Shown piece by piece: positions 17,475 to 26,900 of a stretch of DNA of 64,000 bases. Numbering within the stretch: the stretch's first letter is position 1; the number at the start of each line of letters is the position of its first letter. The notes under the pieces were generated by a model. The model did no database searches. It was not told the DNA's origin and worked only from the letters and a program-made list of their open reading frames with translations. This stretch comes from Flavobacterium sp. J27 (lineage in GTDB: Bacteria; Bacteroidota; Bacteroidia; Flavobacteriales; Flavobacteriaceae). The translations under genes were made by a program, and so were the position numbers. Where the stretch lies: NCBI RefSeq assembly GCF_004303025.1, contig NZ_PJQW01000009.1:129327-193326 (forward strand). The letters are read 5' to 3'.

Positions 17475-20165
17475 TTATAATTTAGGTAATTTAATAAAAA
17501 AAGTAGTTCCTTCATTTAATTTGCTCTCAATCCAAATTTTTCCATTATAATTGTCTACAATTCTTTTTACTATCGACAGTCCTATTCCTGTAGATTGTTC
17601 ATGGTTTGTAAATGATTGAAAGATTTTAAATATTTTTTCCTGATTTTCAGGAGCAATTCCTGGTCCATTGTCTTTTATTGAAAAAACATAACTGTTCTTT
17701 TTCTCGATACAATCAACCTCCACAATACCTTCTGGTTTATCGATATAATTAACCGCATTACTTATAATATTTTGAAAAAGTTGTTGCATCCTAAATTTTT
17801 CGACTTGTAATATTGGCAATCTATTTTTGATAACAACCTCAATATTTTCTGGAATATGTATAATTTGAATGCAATTTTCCACCACATCATGGATACTTAC
17901 TTTTTCACCAATAGTCGCATCAGAATGTACTTTAGAATACATTAAAATGCCTTGAATTAAGTGATCCATTTTTTCGACTTTGCTTTCAATCATAGCAAGA
18001 TATTGTGTCGTTTGCTCACTAAACTCTTTATCATTATCTTCTTTTATCCAAGTTATAAGCGAATGAATACTTCGTAGTGGAGATTTAAGATCGTGGGAAA
18101 CAATTTGTGCGTACTCATTAAGTCGTTCATTTTGTTTTTCCAATTTAGATAATAATTGCTCTTTTTGCAATTCCAAACTTTTTTGTGCTGTAATATCTAA
18201 ATGAATTCCTATGGAACCTGTAACCTCACCGTTTAAGTTGTAATTTGGAGCACCACTTATTAACCAGTGTTTGATTTCACCAGTTTTGGTTTGCGAAGTG
18301 ATTTCATACGAATCAGAAACTCCGTTTCTTCTTACATTATTCTTATTTTTGATAATATCTTTACTATCATTTGTTAAAACTAAATCAGCGGCCTTATTTC
18401 CTAATAAATCTACTAACGAATACCCGCTCATATCACAAAACGATTGGTTGGCAAACAAGACAACATCATTATTATCTACTTCTAGCAAGCCCATATTCAT
18501 ATTTGCAATAATGCTACTGTATTTTTGTTTTTCTGCTTCTAGACTTTCTTTATATCGCTTGGTAATAGTTACATCATCATAACTCCATAAATGTCCTGCA
18601 TAAGCACCATCTTTATAAATAGGCAAAAAACTTCTTTCAAAAATTCTACCATCTATTAGTTCAATTTCTTCAGAAACAATCCTTTTCTTCTCTTTTAATA
18701 TTATTGCAATTCGTTCCAAAAACTGTTCAGGATTTTTAAAAAAATGTTTAGACTCTTCAGCAGCTATTTCACAATCAACTCCTTTCATTTGTTCAGGTTC
18801 AACTGGAATATGAAACATTGTACAGAATTTTTTATTCACAATACGTATTTTTCTATTCTCATCTTCTAGTAAAATACCTGATTGCAAGTTCTCAATTAAA
18901 GAAGTAAGTCGGTTTTCTGAATCAATTAATTGTTGCTGAAATTCTTTTTCTAACGTAATATCTTCTTCAATGGCAAAGAATTTGATGATTTCCCCAGCTT
19001 TATCAAGTAATGCCTGACCTTGGATACGAACCCAATATTTCTTTTTATTTTTTGTATAATTAATTATTTCACAATTAAAAGGTAAGCCTTTACGAATTCT
19101 TTCTGATAAATAATGAATTGTATTTTTATCGGTTTCTGGTCCTTGAAGTAAATGCCCTGGTTTCCTCCCAATCAGTTCTTCATTGGAAAAACCAGACATT
19201 TTAAGAAAACTATCATTTACCCATTCAATAGTACCTTCTTTATCGCAAATAATAACAGAATTCATGTTTTTTTCTGCAATAGAAGACAACATCAACAATT
19301 GCTCTTCTCTGTACTTTTCATTAGTATGATTTTCAATAATAGCAAAATATTGAATTAATTTTCCGGCTTCATTATATACGGGTTGTCCTTTAATTTTGGA
19401 ACAAAAAGGAACTTCTGTTTTATGCGCATGATAGCCTTCTACATCAAAATGTTCACCTTTAAAAAAAGCAGTAACCATTTTATTAATTTCTTCTGGATTA
19501 GACAAATGGCATTTACCTATTTGCACAGGTGTTTTTCCTATGATTTCTTCAGAAGAAAAACCAGTTAAATCGATATAAGATTGATTACACCAAAATATTT
19601 TCCCCATGGGATCAGTAAAAACTACACCATTTTTATTAGCACTAGCTACTAAAGAAATTTTATTCAATTCTTCTTTGTCTTTCTTTAGTTTTTTTCTTTG
19701 GAAATTGACGGTATCTAGTAACTCTTTCAGTTCTTGATTATTTATTTCTTGATTTTTTAATACGTGCAATAAATCTAATAATGGATCAAAAACAGCAAAG
19801 TCGTGTAAAGTTAGTTTTTTTTCGATTACATGCTCCATTCTTTCAAACCATGGTGTACCAATGAAAAGAAAATTATCCTCATGAGGATTAATCTGACCTC
19901 TTAGAGATACAGATGGGTCATTGATTGCTTTAAAAACAACTAAGGTGTGAAAAGTTTCATGAAAATTGAGAGATGACAGTTTTTCAAGATGTGGTCTTTC
20001 TAGTTGAAAAATTTCAGTAAAAAGAATATCTTCTTTTAAGTTTGGTAAGATTTTCTGCAAACTCTTACCTAAACTGATAATATGTAGATTTTTATCAATT
20101 AAAATGTAAAATGGAAAAATAGTGTTAAAACTAGTAACATTAAAATTGAATTGAAAATCTTGCAT
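17475..20165 (-). CDS. HNOBA-PAS4 histidine kinase, H-NOX partner
   Basis: 896 residues, soluble. Residues about 10-150 match the heme-NO-binding-associated domain (HNOBA): NTIFPFYILIDKNLHI, a Gly-X-Ser-Leu turn, SLRGQI, and FLFIGTPWFERM. A coiled coil (about 150-180) and four PAS domains (about 180-290, 293-412, 418-535, 545-665) follow. HisKA has His691 (IVSHDLKSPLRS); HATPase_c has DNGPGIA and STGIGLSIVKR. HNOBA domains normally pair with H-NOX, as in animal soluble guanylate cyclase where both are fused. Here the H-NOX is the gene just upstream, 3 bases away. This makes it the likely NO-controlled kinase. Confidence 0.88.
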   Translation of the reverse strand: MQDFQFNFNVTSFNTIFPFYILIDKNLHIISLGKSLQKILPNLKEDILFTEIFQLERPHLEKLSSLNFHETFHTLVVFKAINDPSVSLRGQINPHEDNFLFIGTPWFERMEHVIEKKLTLHDFAVFDPLLDLLHVLKNQEINNQELKELLDTVNFQRKKLKKDKEELNKISLVASANKNGVVFTDPMGKIFWCNQSYIDLTGFSSEEIIGKTPVQIGKCHLSNPEEINKMVTAFFKGEHFDVEGYHAHKTEVPFCSKIKGQPVYNEAGKLIQYFAIIENHTNEKYREEQLLMLSSIAEKNMNSVIICDKEGTIEWVNDSFLKMSGFSNEELIGRKPGHLLQGPETDKNTIHYLSERIRKGLPFNCEIINYTKNKKKYWVRIQGQALLDKAGEIIKFFAIEEDITLEKEFQQQLIDSENRLTSLIENLQSGILLEDENRKIRIVNKKFCTMFHIPVEPEQMKGVDCEIAAEESKHFFKNPEQFLERIAIILKEKKRIVSEEIELIDGRIFERSFLPIYKDGAYAGHLWSYDDVTITKRYKESLEAEKQKYSSIIANMNMGLLEVDNNDVVLFANQSFCDMSGYSLVDLLGNKAADLVLTNDSKDIIKNKNNVRRNGVSDSYEITSQTKTGEIKHWLISGAPNYNLNGEVTGSIGIHLDITAQKSLELQKEQLLSKLEKQNERLNEYAQIVSHDLKSPLRSIHSLITWIKEDNDKEFSEQTTQYLAMIESKVEKMDHLIQGILMYSKVHSDATIGEKVSIHDVVENCIQIIHIPENIEVVIKNRLPILQVEKFRMQQLFQNIISNAVNYIDKPEGIVEVDCIEKKNSYVFSIKDNGPGIAPENQEKIFKIFQSFTNHEQSTGIGLSIVKRIVDNYNGKIWIESKLNEGTTFFIKLPKL

Positions 20166-20168
20166 AAT

Positions 20169-20711
20169 TTACCAACTTACTTTAAAAATTTCGTGACTAT
20201 TGCCAGAATCTCTAGTTTGCAAAAGTTCGATAGTTGCTGGAGTATGAAACATAATTCCTAAACCTTGCAACAAACCTCTTACAAATTCTTGCAATCCTTC
20301 TCTTTTTGAAAAGTAATGTAAGTTAAGACTATTTTCTGATATTTCACTAATTTTAAACTCAGGAGGTGTTAATTTTGGATAAATTAACATAACTCGATTA
20401 TGAAAAAGAGGCAAATTAATTAAAAACTCTTTGAACGTTGTTCCACCAGATTCCATTAAACCACCATATTTTTCTTTGGTAGTTTTCACAACCCACCATT
20501 CTCCAAAAGCGATTAAAACCTCTTTTATTGGCATTTTCATTTCGTCTGAAACGGCTTGAGCTAATTTAAAAGTAATATCATCGTCATAAGCTTCATTACT
20601 TATAAAAAAATCTTCTTCAATACCGCTTTTCTGTAGGATTTTCTCCCATTTTTCAATTCCAAAATTTGTGATTACTAAATCCTGGATAGCTTTATTAACA
20701 ATACCATACAT
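20169..20711 (-). CDS. H-NOX heme nitric oxide/oxygen-binding sensor
   Basis: 180 residues, the family length. The N-terminus MYGIVNKAIQ is typical. His104 in NLPLFHNRV is the proximal heme ligand. Tyr133-Ser135-Arg137 (YFSKR) is the YxSxR signature that holds the heme propionates. The FGEWWV stretch at 69-74 is also diagnostic. H-NOX proteins of facultative bacteria sense NO and inhibit or activate a neighbouring kinase. It is sandwiched between the free receiver gene (1 base apart) and the HNOBA kinase (3 bases apart). Whether it prefers NO or O2 is not certain; no clear distal tyrosine was identified. Confidence 0.95.
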   Translation of the reverse strand: MYGIVNKAIQDLVITNFGIEKWEKILQKSGIEEDFFISNEAYDDDITFKLAQAVSDEMKMPIKEVLIAFGEWWVVKTTKEKYGGLMESGGTTFKEFLINLPLFHNRVMLIYPKLTPPEFKISEISENSLNLHYFSKREGLQEFVRGLLQGLGIMFHTPATIELLQTRDSGNSHEIFKVSW

Positions 20712-20712
20712 C

Positions 20713-21126
20713 TTATTGAGATATTAATTCGGTAATACTCCAGTATTCTATAAGTTTTTTAATCCTGTCTATATAATCTTCATATTTTAAAGGTTTTAAG
20801 ACATATCCAGCGATTCCTATTTTATAGCATTCTAACATATCTTTATGATTACTAGATGTGGTTAAAATTACGGCAGGAATATATTTTAATATTTCGTCAT
20901 TTTTAAGAATTGTAAGAAATTCTATTCCGTTTAATTTGGGCATATTTAAATCTAAAATAATGATATCGGGAATAATTTCTTTTGTTTTTAAAATCGTTAC
21001 TGCTTCTTCGCCATTATTAGCTTCAATGATTTTATGATTTAAGTTTAAGGTTTTCAAAACCCTATTAAATTTCATTACTTCGATAGCATCATCTTCAATT
21101 AAAAGTATGTTTAAAGATTTGATCAT
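20713..21126 (-). CDS. Single-domain response regulator (CheY/Rcp-like)
   Basis: 137 residues, all receiver. Acidic residues are Glu11/Asp12/Asp13, the phospho-acceptor is Asp59 (IILDLNMP), Thr is at TTSS near 92, and Lys is at LKP near 112. The length and LNMPKLNGIEFL pattern fit the Rcp1-like group used as relay intermediates. It is the first gene of the seven-gene signalling operon, directly behind box E and a perfect TAnnTTTG element. It probably takes phosphate from one or both operon kinases and passes it to the Hpt protein. Confidence 0.9.
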   Translation of the reverse strand: MIKSLNILLIEDDAIEVMKFNRVLKTLNLNHKIIEANNGEEAVTILKTKEIIPDIIILDLNMPKLNGIEFLTILKNDEILKYIPAVILTTSSNHKDMLECYKIGIAGYVLKPLKYEDYIDRIKKLIEYWSITELISQ

Positions 21127-21171
21127 GTTGTTTTTAATTATTTTTAGTTATAGCAGACACTTATTCAATCA

Positions 21172-21179
21172 CAAAGTTA
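21172..21179 (-). promoter_or_regulatory. -7 promoter element of the NO-signalling operon
   Basis: Minus-strand TAACTTTG, a perfect TAnnTTTG match, 46 bases before the start. No TTTG -33 element is present upstream; box E occupies that side 32 bp away. Confidence 0.6.
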
Positions 21180-21206
21180 TTTTGAATTTTATATTTTTAA
21201 TCTGAT

Positions 21207-21259
21207 TTTCGATTATAACTAAATAACTGTAGACGAATGGAAAAAAAGTGTAGACTAAC
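21207..21259 (-). promoter_or_regulatory. LytTR-type box E, three half-sites in 21-bp phase
   Basis: TTTCGA, 13 bases, ACTGTAGACGAAT, then GTGTAGACTAACGG. Half-sites GATTATA (21211, weak), GACGAAT (21232) and GACTAAC (21253) are each 21 bp apart. The box is upstream of the operon that encodes the LytTR regulator, suggesting autoregulation. Confidence 0.7.
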
Positions 21260-21262
21260 GGC

Positions 21263-21289
21263 ATAAAAAAAGCCTACAAATTGTAGGCT
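21263..21289 (-). terminator. Intrinsic terminator of the PH/SHOCT gene
   Basis: AGCCTACAA/TTGTAGGCT hairpin (21271-21289) followed on the minus strand by a T-run. It closes the gene at 21315-22070 just before box E. Confidence 0.8.
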
Positions 21290-21314
21290 CAATGTGCAAT
21301 ATCGATTTTATAAA

Positions 21315-22070
21315 TTACATATACTTTAAAATTGACGCTTTTAATTTATCATATTCTCCTTGTAAAATAAGACCATTATCGAGTAAACGTTTATAATTTT
21401 GTAATTTTTCGAATAACTCTTCTGGAGACAATTCACTTAATTTATCATCCGAATCATTTATTTTGCTTACTTCTTCGAAAGATTTTTTTCTATTATCAGC
21501 AGGAATAATTTCTGCAAAATCAAAAACTTCTTCTGTCATAGTTTCTTCAACCTCATCCTGATTAAATTGTGTTTCTTCAGCTAAAAAACTAGGTTTATCA
21601 ATTTCTTTTTCATTAGCTTTTCTTTGATTGTCTTCCAAAACAGTAATCTTATTTATGATAGTGTTGTGATCTATTTTTTTAAATTGATCCAATTGTTCTT
21701 TAGCATAAGTATACAATTTCCTAGCTTGATTTTTAGGCAAATAATCTATAGTTTGGGTAAGTTGTGTTTTGGTTGTAAAAGTAAAATCGGTACCTAAAAT
21801 TCCTTCTTTTACAAAAGCGGCCTCAATATCTTCCCAATCATAATCAACAAATTCCATAGATAATCCAAGATTTTTTGGCTTACAAAGAATAATTCTTTTG
21901 TTTGTTACCACGATACTGTCTGGAAATATGGTAATGGCAGGTTTTTTTTGAACCGCTATATAACCTACTTCTTCATTAGTCATAATTAGATTTTCTAATT
22001 TAGAAGTAATTTTTTCGATAGCCTTTGGATCCTGATCCTCGTTTAAAATCTTTTTTAAGTTATCTAACAT
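21315..22070 (-). CDS. Bacterial PH-domain protein with C-terminal SHOCT motif
   Basis: 251 residues. Residues about 30-130 look like a bacterial PH domain (SIVVTNKRIILCKPK and the following strands). The middle is acidic and probably disordered. The last ~40 residues (YKRLLDNGLILQGEYDKLKASIL) are a SHOCT (short C-terminal) helical hairpin. Such proteins are cytoplasmic and of unknown biochemical role; SHOCT is an oligomerisation motif. It is monocistronic or distal to the MmcQ-like gene (35-base gap) and ends in a clear terminator. It is not part of the downstream signalling operon. Confidence 0.7.
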   Translation of the reverse strand: MLDNLKKILNEDQDPKAIEKITSKLENLIMTNEEVGYIAVQKKPAITIFPDSIVVTNKRIILCKPKNLGLSMEFVDYDWEDIEAAFVKEGILGTDFTFTTKTQLTQTIDYLPKNQARKLYTYAKEQLDQFKKIDHNTIINKITVLEDNQRKANEKEIDKPSFLAEETQFNQDEVEETMTEEVFDFAEIIPADNRKKSFEEVSKINDSDDKLSELSPEELFEKLQNYKRLLDNGLILQGEYDKLKASILKYM

Positions 22071-22105
22071 GGTATTGATTTTTATTCCATTAGCAAATGT
22101 AATGG

Positions 22106-22477
22106 CTAATTTTCTGTTTTTTCAATTTCTTGCTTGATTTTTTTGGGAAGACTTTCAAAAACTAGATCATACGAGTGATTGATTAATTCTACCATCATTT
22201 TAGTAGGAACATCACTATGAAAAAAAACCGTATTCCAATGTTTTTTACTCATGTGAAATCCAGGCTGAATCGCTTCATGTGTTGCTCTCAACTCTAACGC
22301 TTTTTCTGGATCACATTTTAAGTTTAATGACGGATTGCCTTGTTCCCATTTTTGCAAAGATGTTAAACAAAACATTTTCCCTCCTACTTTAAACACTAAA
22401 GTATCTTCATCGAAAGGAAAATGTTCGGAAACACCTTTTTTAGAAAGGCAAAACTCATATAATTGTTGTATATTCAT
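22106..22477 (-). CDS. MmcQ/YjbR family protein
   Basis: 123 residues matching the MmcQ/YjbR family (CyaY-like fold): EHFPFDEDTLVFKVGGKMF at the front and GFHMSKKHWNTVFF in the middle are family hallmarks. The family is often annotated DNA-binding, but its function is not settled. It lies 30 bases downstream of gltD on the same strand and may be co-transcribed. Confidence 0.88.
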   Translation of the reverse strand: MNIQQLYEFCLSKKGVSEHFPFDEDTLVFKVGGKMFCLTSLQKWEQGNPSLNLKCDPEKALELRATHEAIQPGFHMSKKHWNTVFFHSDVPTKMMVELINHSYDLVFESLPKKIKQEIEKTEN

Positions 22478-22507
22478 TCTTTTAAAAAGAACTAATATAC
22501 TAAAATA

Positions 22508-23974
22508 TTAGAGTCTAGGTAAATCATTTTCGTCTTTTAACGGTAAATTAGAATTTCCCATTAAAAAGGCATCTAAATGATATGCTGCTTGACGTCCTTC
22601 AGAAATGGCCCAAACAATTAAAGATTGTCCTCTTCTCATATCTCCAGCAGTAAAAATACCTTTTACTGAGGTGGCATAATCTTTTGTAGTTGCTTTTACA
22701 TTTGTTCTGAAATCCATTTCAACGCCAAATTGTTCTGCTAAGGTTTTTTCAGCACCAGTAAAGCCTAAAGCTAACAATACTAAATCACATTCCCATTCTT
22801 TTTCAGTATCTGGAATTTCGATTAATTGAGGACGTTCTCCCTGATTAAAAACCCATTCTACCTCAACCGTTTTTAGACCGATAAGATTCCCCTCTTTATC
22901 TCCCATAAATTCTTTGGTTGATATACTAAAAAAACGTTCTGCTCCTTCTTCGTGGGAAGAGGTTGTCTTTAATTTCATAGGCCAATAAGGCCAAGGTTGA
23001 TGAGCTGGTCTTCCTTCTGACGGCTTGTTTAAAATTTCAAAGTTAATTACTGAAGTAGCGCCATGACGATTACTAGTACCAATGCAATCGGAGCCAGTAT
23101 CTCCTCCACCGATAACAATAACTTTTTTATCTTTTGCTGAAATAATTTTGTTAAAATCAATCAAATTATCTACATACTGATTATTTAATTTTAAAAAATC
23201 CATAGCTTGATGTATTCCTTTCAAATGAATTCCTTTTACTGGCATACTTCTTCTTTCCGTAGCGCCTCCACATAATAAAACGGCATCGAAATTGGCTTTA
23301 ATTGTTTCTACACTAATATTTTTCCCAACATGTGCATTCGTTTCAAAAACAACACCTTCTTCTTTTAAAATGGCCAATCTTCTATCTATAATTTTCTTTT
23401 CTAATTTAAAATCGGGAATACCATAGCGTAATAAACCTCCTATTTTTTCATCTCTTTCAAAAACAGTTACCCAATGTCCTGCTCTATTTAATTGTTGCGC
23501 GGCGGCTAAACCTGAAGGCCCTGACCCGATAATTGCTACTTTTTTATCGGTTCTTTTTTTAGGCACTTTTGGTGTAATCCAACCTTCTTTAAAAGCGGTT
23601 TCTACTATATTTTTTTCAATATTCTCTATAGTTACTGGATTTTGATTAATCCCTAATACACAAGCCTCTTCGCAAGGAGCAGGACACAATCTTCCAGTAA
23701 ATTCTGGAAAATTATTTGTAGCATGTAAGATGGCTGCTGCTTCTTTCCATCTTCCTTTATAAACTTTGTCATTAAAGTCGGGAATTAAATTTCCCAAAGG
23801 ACAACCACTATGGCAAAAAGGTATCCCACAATCCATACATCTAGCTCCTTGCGTATGTAATTCATTTTCAGGTAAAGGAACCGTAAATTCATTATAATTT
23901 TGAAGTCTTTCTTCTACTTTTAGGTAGCTTTCGTTTACCCGTTCGTATTCTAAAAATCCTGTTGACTTTCCCAT
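22508..23974 (-). CDS. gltD: Glutamate synthase small subunit
   Basis: 488 residues. Cys46, Cys49, Cys54 and Cys58 (CMDCGIPFCHSGC) and a second Cys group (LCPAPCEEAC) bind the Fe-S clusters. GSGPSG near 150 and GGGDTGSDC near 290 are the FAD and NAD(P)H dinucleotide motifs; the C-terminal TAGDMRRGQSL is also diagnostic. It passes electrons from NAD(P)H to the large subunit, which converts glutamine and 2-oxoglutarate to two glutamates. It starts 4 bases after gltB. Confidence 0.97.
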   Translation of the reverse strand: MGKSTGFLEYERVNESYLKVEERLQNYNEFTVPLPENELHTQGARCMDCGIPFCHSGCPLGNLIPDFNDKVYKGRWKEAAAILHATNNFPEFTGRLCPAPCEEACVLGINQNPVTIENIEKNIVETAFKEGWITPKVPKKRTDKKVAIIGSGPSGLAAAQQLNRAGHWVTVFERDEKIGGLLRYGIPDFKLEKKIIDRRLAILKEEGVVFETNAHVGKNISVETIKANFDAVLLCGGATERRSMPVKGIHLKGIHQAMDFLKLNNQYVDNLIDFNKIISAKDKKVIVIGGGDTGSDCIGTSNRHGATSVINFEILNKPSEGRPAHQPWPYWPMKLKTTSSHEEGAERFFSISTKEFMGDKEGNLIGLKTVEVEWVFNQGERPQLIEIPDTEKEWECDLVLLALGFTGAEKTLAEQFGVEMDFRTNVKATTKDYATSVKGIFTAGDMRRGQSLIVWAISEGRQAAYHLDAFLMGNSNLPLKDENDLPRL

Positions 23975-23978
23975 ATTA

Positions 23979-26900
23979 TTATTGTTTTACGAGGTTTTCT
24001 TGTTGTATTCTTATTAAGGCTTGTTTATATTCTTCCGGTAAGACCTTTATAAAGTGCTGCAATTCATTTTCCCAATTTTCTAAAATCCGTTGTGCTAGAG
24101 GACTCATTGTAGCATTATAATGATTTTCAATAAGCTGCTTTAATTCTAAAATATCTTCTTCTAGTACAACTGGTTCTAAATTTAATCCTTCTGTATTACA
24201 CTGTTTTACAAATGTTTTTTTATTATCATACGCATACGTTATTCCTCCACTCATTCCAGCACCAAAATTGCGGCCTACTTGACCTAAAATAACTGCTCTT
24301 CCTCCTGTCATGTATTCGCAACCATGATCACCAATACCTTCTACCACAGCTGTAGCTCCAGAGTTTCTAACACAAAAACGCTCTCCTGCTTTTCCATTTA
24401 TATAAACTTCTCCAGAAGTAGCACCATATAGAGCCACATTTCCAATGATTATATTATCTTCAGGAACAATAGTGGCTTCTTCAGGAACTTTAACAATTAA
24501 CTTTGCCCCTGACAAACCTTTTCCTAAATAATCATTAGAATTCCCATTAATTATTAAGGTTAATCCTTTAGTTGCAAATGCTCCAAAACTTTGTCCTGCC
24601 GAGCCCGTAAAATTAATTTTCAAAGTATTCTCTGGAAGACCTTGTGAACCATAAATTTTAGAAATTTCGTTACTTAAAATAGCTCCAAAAGCTCTGTCTC
24701 TATTTGTTATTTTAGACTCTAAAACTGTTTTTTCTTTTCTAAACAAAGCAGGATGTGCCTGACGAATTATTTTAAAATCTAGTGCCTTTTCTAATTGATG
24801 ATCTTGAGATTCGGTATGGTATAACTTCGTCTCATGAGACACGTCAACCTTGTGTAAAATAGGTGTTAGATCTAATCCTAAAGCCTTATAATGTTTAATG
24901 CTTTTATTTCGGTTTAACTTTTGCACTTGACCCACCATTTCATTTACAGTTCTAAAACCAAGTTGGGCCATAATTTCTCTTAATTCTTGTGCTACGAAAT
25001 ACATAAAATTGACTACATGTTCTGGTTTTCCTTGAAATTTCTTTCTGAGTTCGGGATTTTGTGTGGCAATTCCTACTGGACAAGTATTCAAATGACATAC
25101 CCGCATCATTACACATCCTGAAGCCACTAATGGAGCTGTAGCAAAACCAAATTCTTCAGCGCCTAATAAACAAGCAATAGCCACATCACGACCCGTTTTT
25201 AATTGTCCGTCACACTCTAAAACAACTCTATTTCTAAGATTGTTCATTACCAATGTTTGTTGGGCTTCGGCTAAACCTAACTCCCATGGTAATCCAGCAT
25301 GTTTTAAAGAAGTTAAAGGAGACGCTCCCGTACCTCCATCATGACCCGAAATTAAAATAACGTCTCCTTTTGCTTTGGCAACACCAGCCGCTACTGTCCC
25401 AATTCCTACTTCAGAAACCAATTTAACATTTATACGCGCCTCTCTATTGGCCGATTTTAAATCATAAATTAATTGAGATAAATCCTCAATAGAATAAATA
25501 TCATGGTGAGGTGGTGGAGAAATTAATCCCACATAAGGTGTAGAATTTCTGGTTTTAGCGATTTCAGGATTTACTTTTGGACCTGGAAGCTGTCCACCTT
25601 CACCTGGTTTTGCTCCTTGTGCCATTTTTATCTGAATCTCAGAAGCATTGGTAAGATAATTTGAGGTTACACCAAATCTTCCAGAGGCAACTTGTTTTAT
25701 GGCTGAGTTTTTCCAATCTCCATCAACATCTTTATAAAATCGTTCTTCATCTTCGCCACCTTCACCAGAATTACTTTTACCACCTATTCTATTCATAGCA
25801 ATGGCTAAATTTTCATGAGCCTCTTTACTTATAGAACCATAAGACATGGCTCCCGTTTTAAATCGCTTTACGATTTCTGTCCATGGTTCTACTTCTTCTA
25901 AAGGAATTGGATCATAATTTGTAAATTCAAATAGACCTCTTATAGTCATTAATCGTTTCGATTGTTCATTGATAATTTCTGAATATTCTTTAAAAGTACT
26001 ATGCTTATTACTTCTAACTGATTCTTGTAATTTTGCTACAGACAGTGGATTAAATGCGTGTTTTTCGCCATTTCTTCTCCATTTATAATCTCCACCAAAC
26101 TCTAAACTTAATGTTGCATCAATATCACTTGTTGCATAGGCTTTGTAATGTCTTTTTGAAATTTCGCTTTCGATTTCCTTTAAACCAATTCCTTGAATTC
26201 TAGTGATGGTATTTGGAAAATATTCTTCTACTAGTTTTGTATTTAATCCAATGCATTCAAAAAGTTGTGCACCACGATAAGAGTTTAAAGTAGAAATACC
26301 TATCTTATTCATTACTTTTAAAATTCCCATTCCAATGGCTTTATTGTAATTTTGTATCGCTTGAATATAATCGATAGATTCAATTTCTTTTTGTTGCACC
26401 TGATCATATACAATTTCATTTACTATATAAGGGTTTATAGCACTCGCACCATAACCAAATAACAATGCAAAATGATGCACTTCACGAGGCTCAGCTGATT
26501 CAATAATAATACTTACTTTGGCCCTTTTACCCATTTTATACAACTCATGATTAACATAAGAACAAGCTAGTAGAGCAGGAATTGGTGCCAACTTATTAGT
26601 AACCCCTCTATCAGATAGAATAATAATATTACCTCCTTCATCAATCACCTTTGATGCCGTTTCCACTAATTTAGTTAAAGCCCTTTCTAATTCATTTAAT
26701 CCTTTACCTACTTCATATAAAATTGGAATAGTCGTTACTACAAAATCTGGATTTGTCGTGTAATTTTTGATTTTATCTAAATCATGTTTTGAGATAACTG
26801 GATTTTGGATTTTTAATTTTCTACATTGATCTTCATTAATCTTAAAAATATTGGTATCGCTACCTAATGTTAAACTAATATCTGTAATTAACTTTTCTCG

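Noticed and set aside
14246..21126. c-di-GMP output for the NO sensors (GGDEF, EAL or HD-GYP)
   Set aside because: No such domain occurs in any protein of the operon or elsewhere in the window; the output is LytTR.
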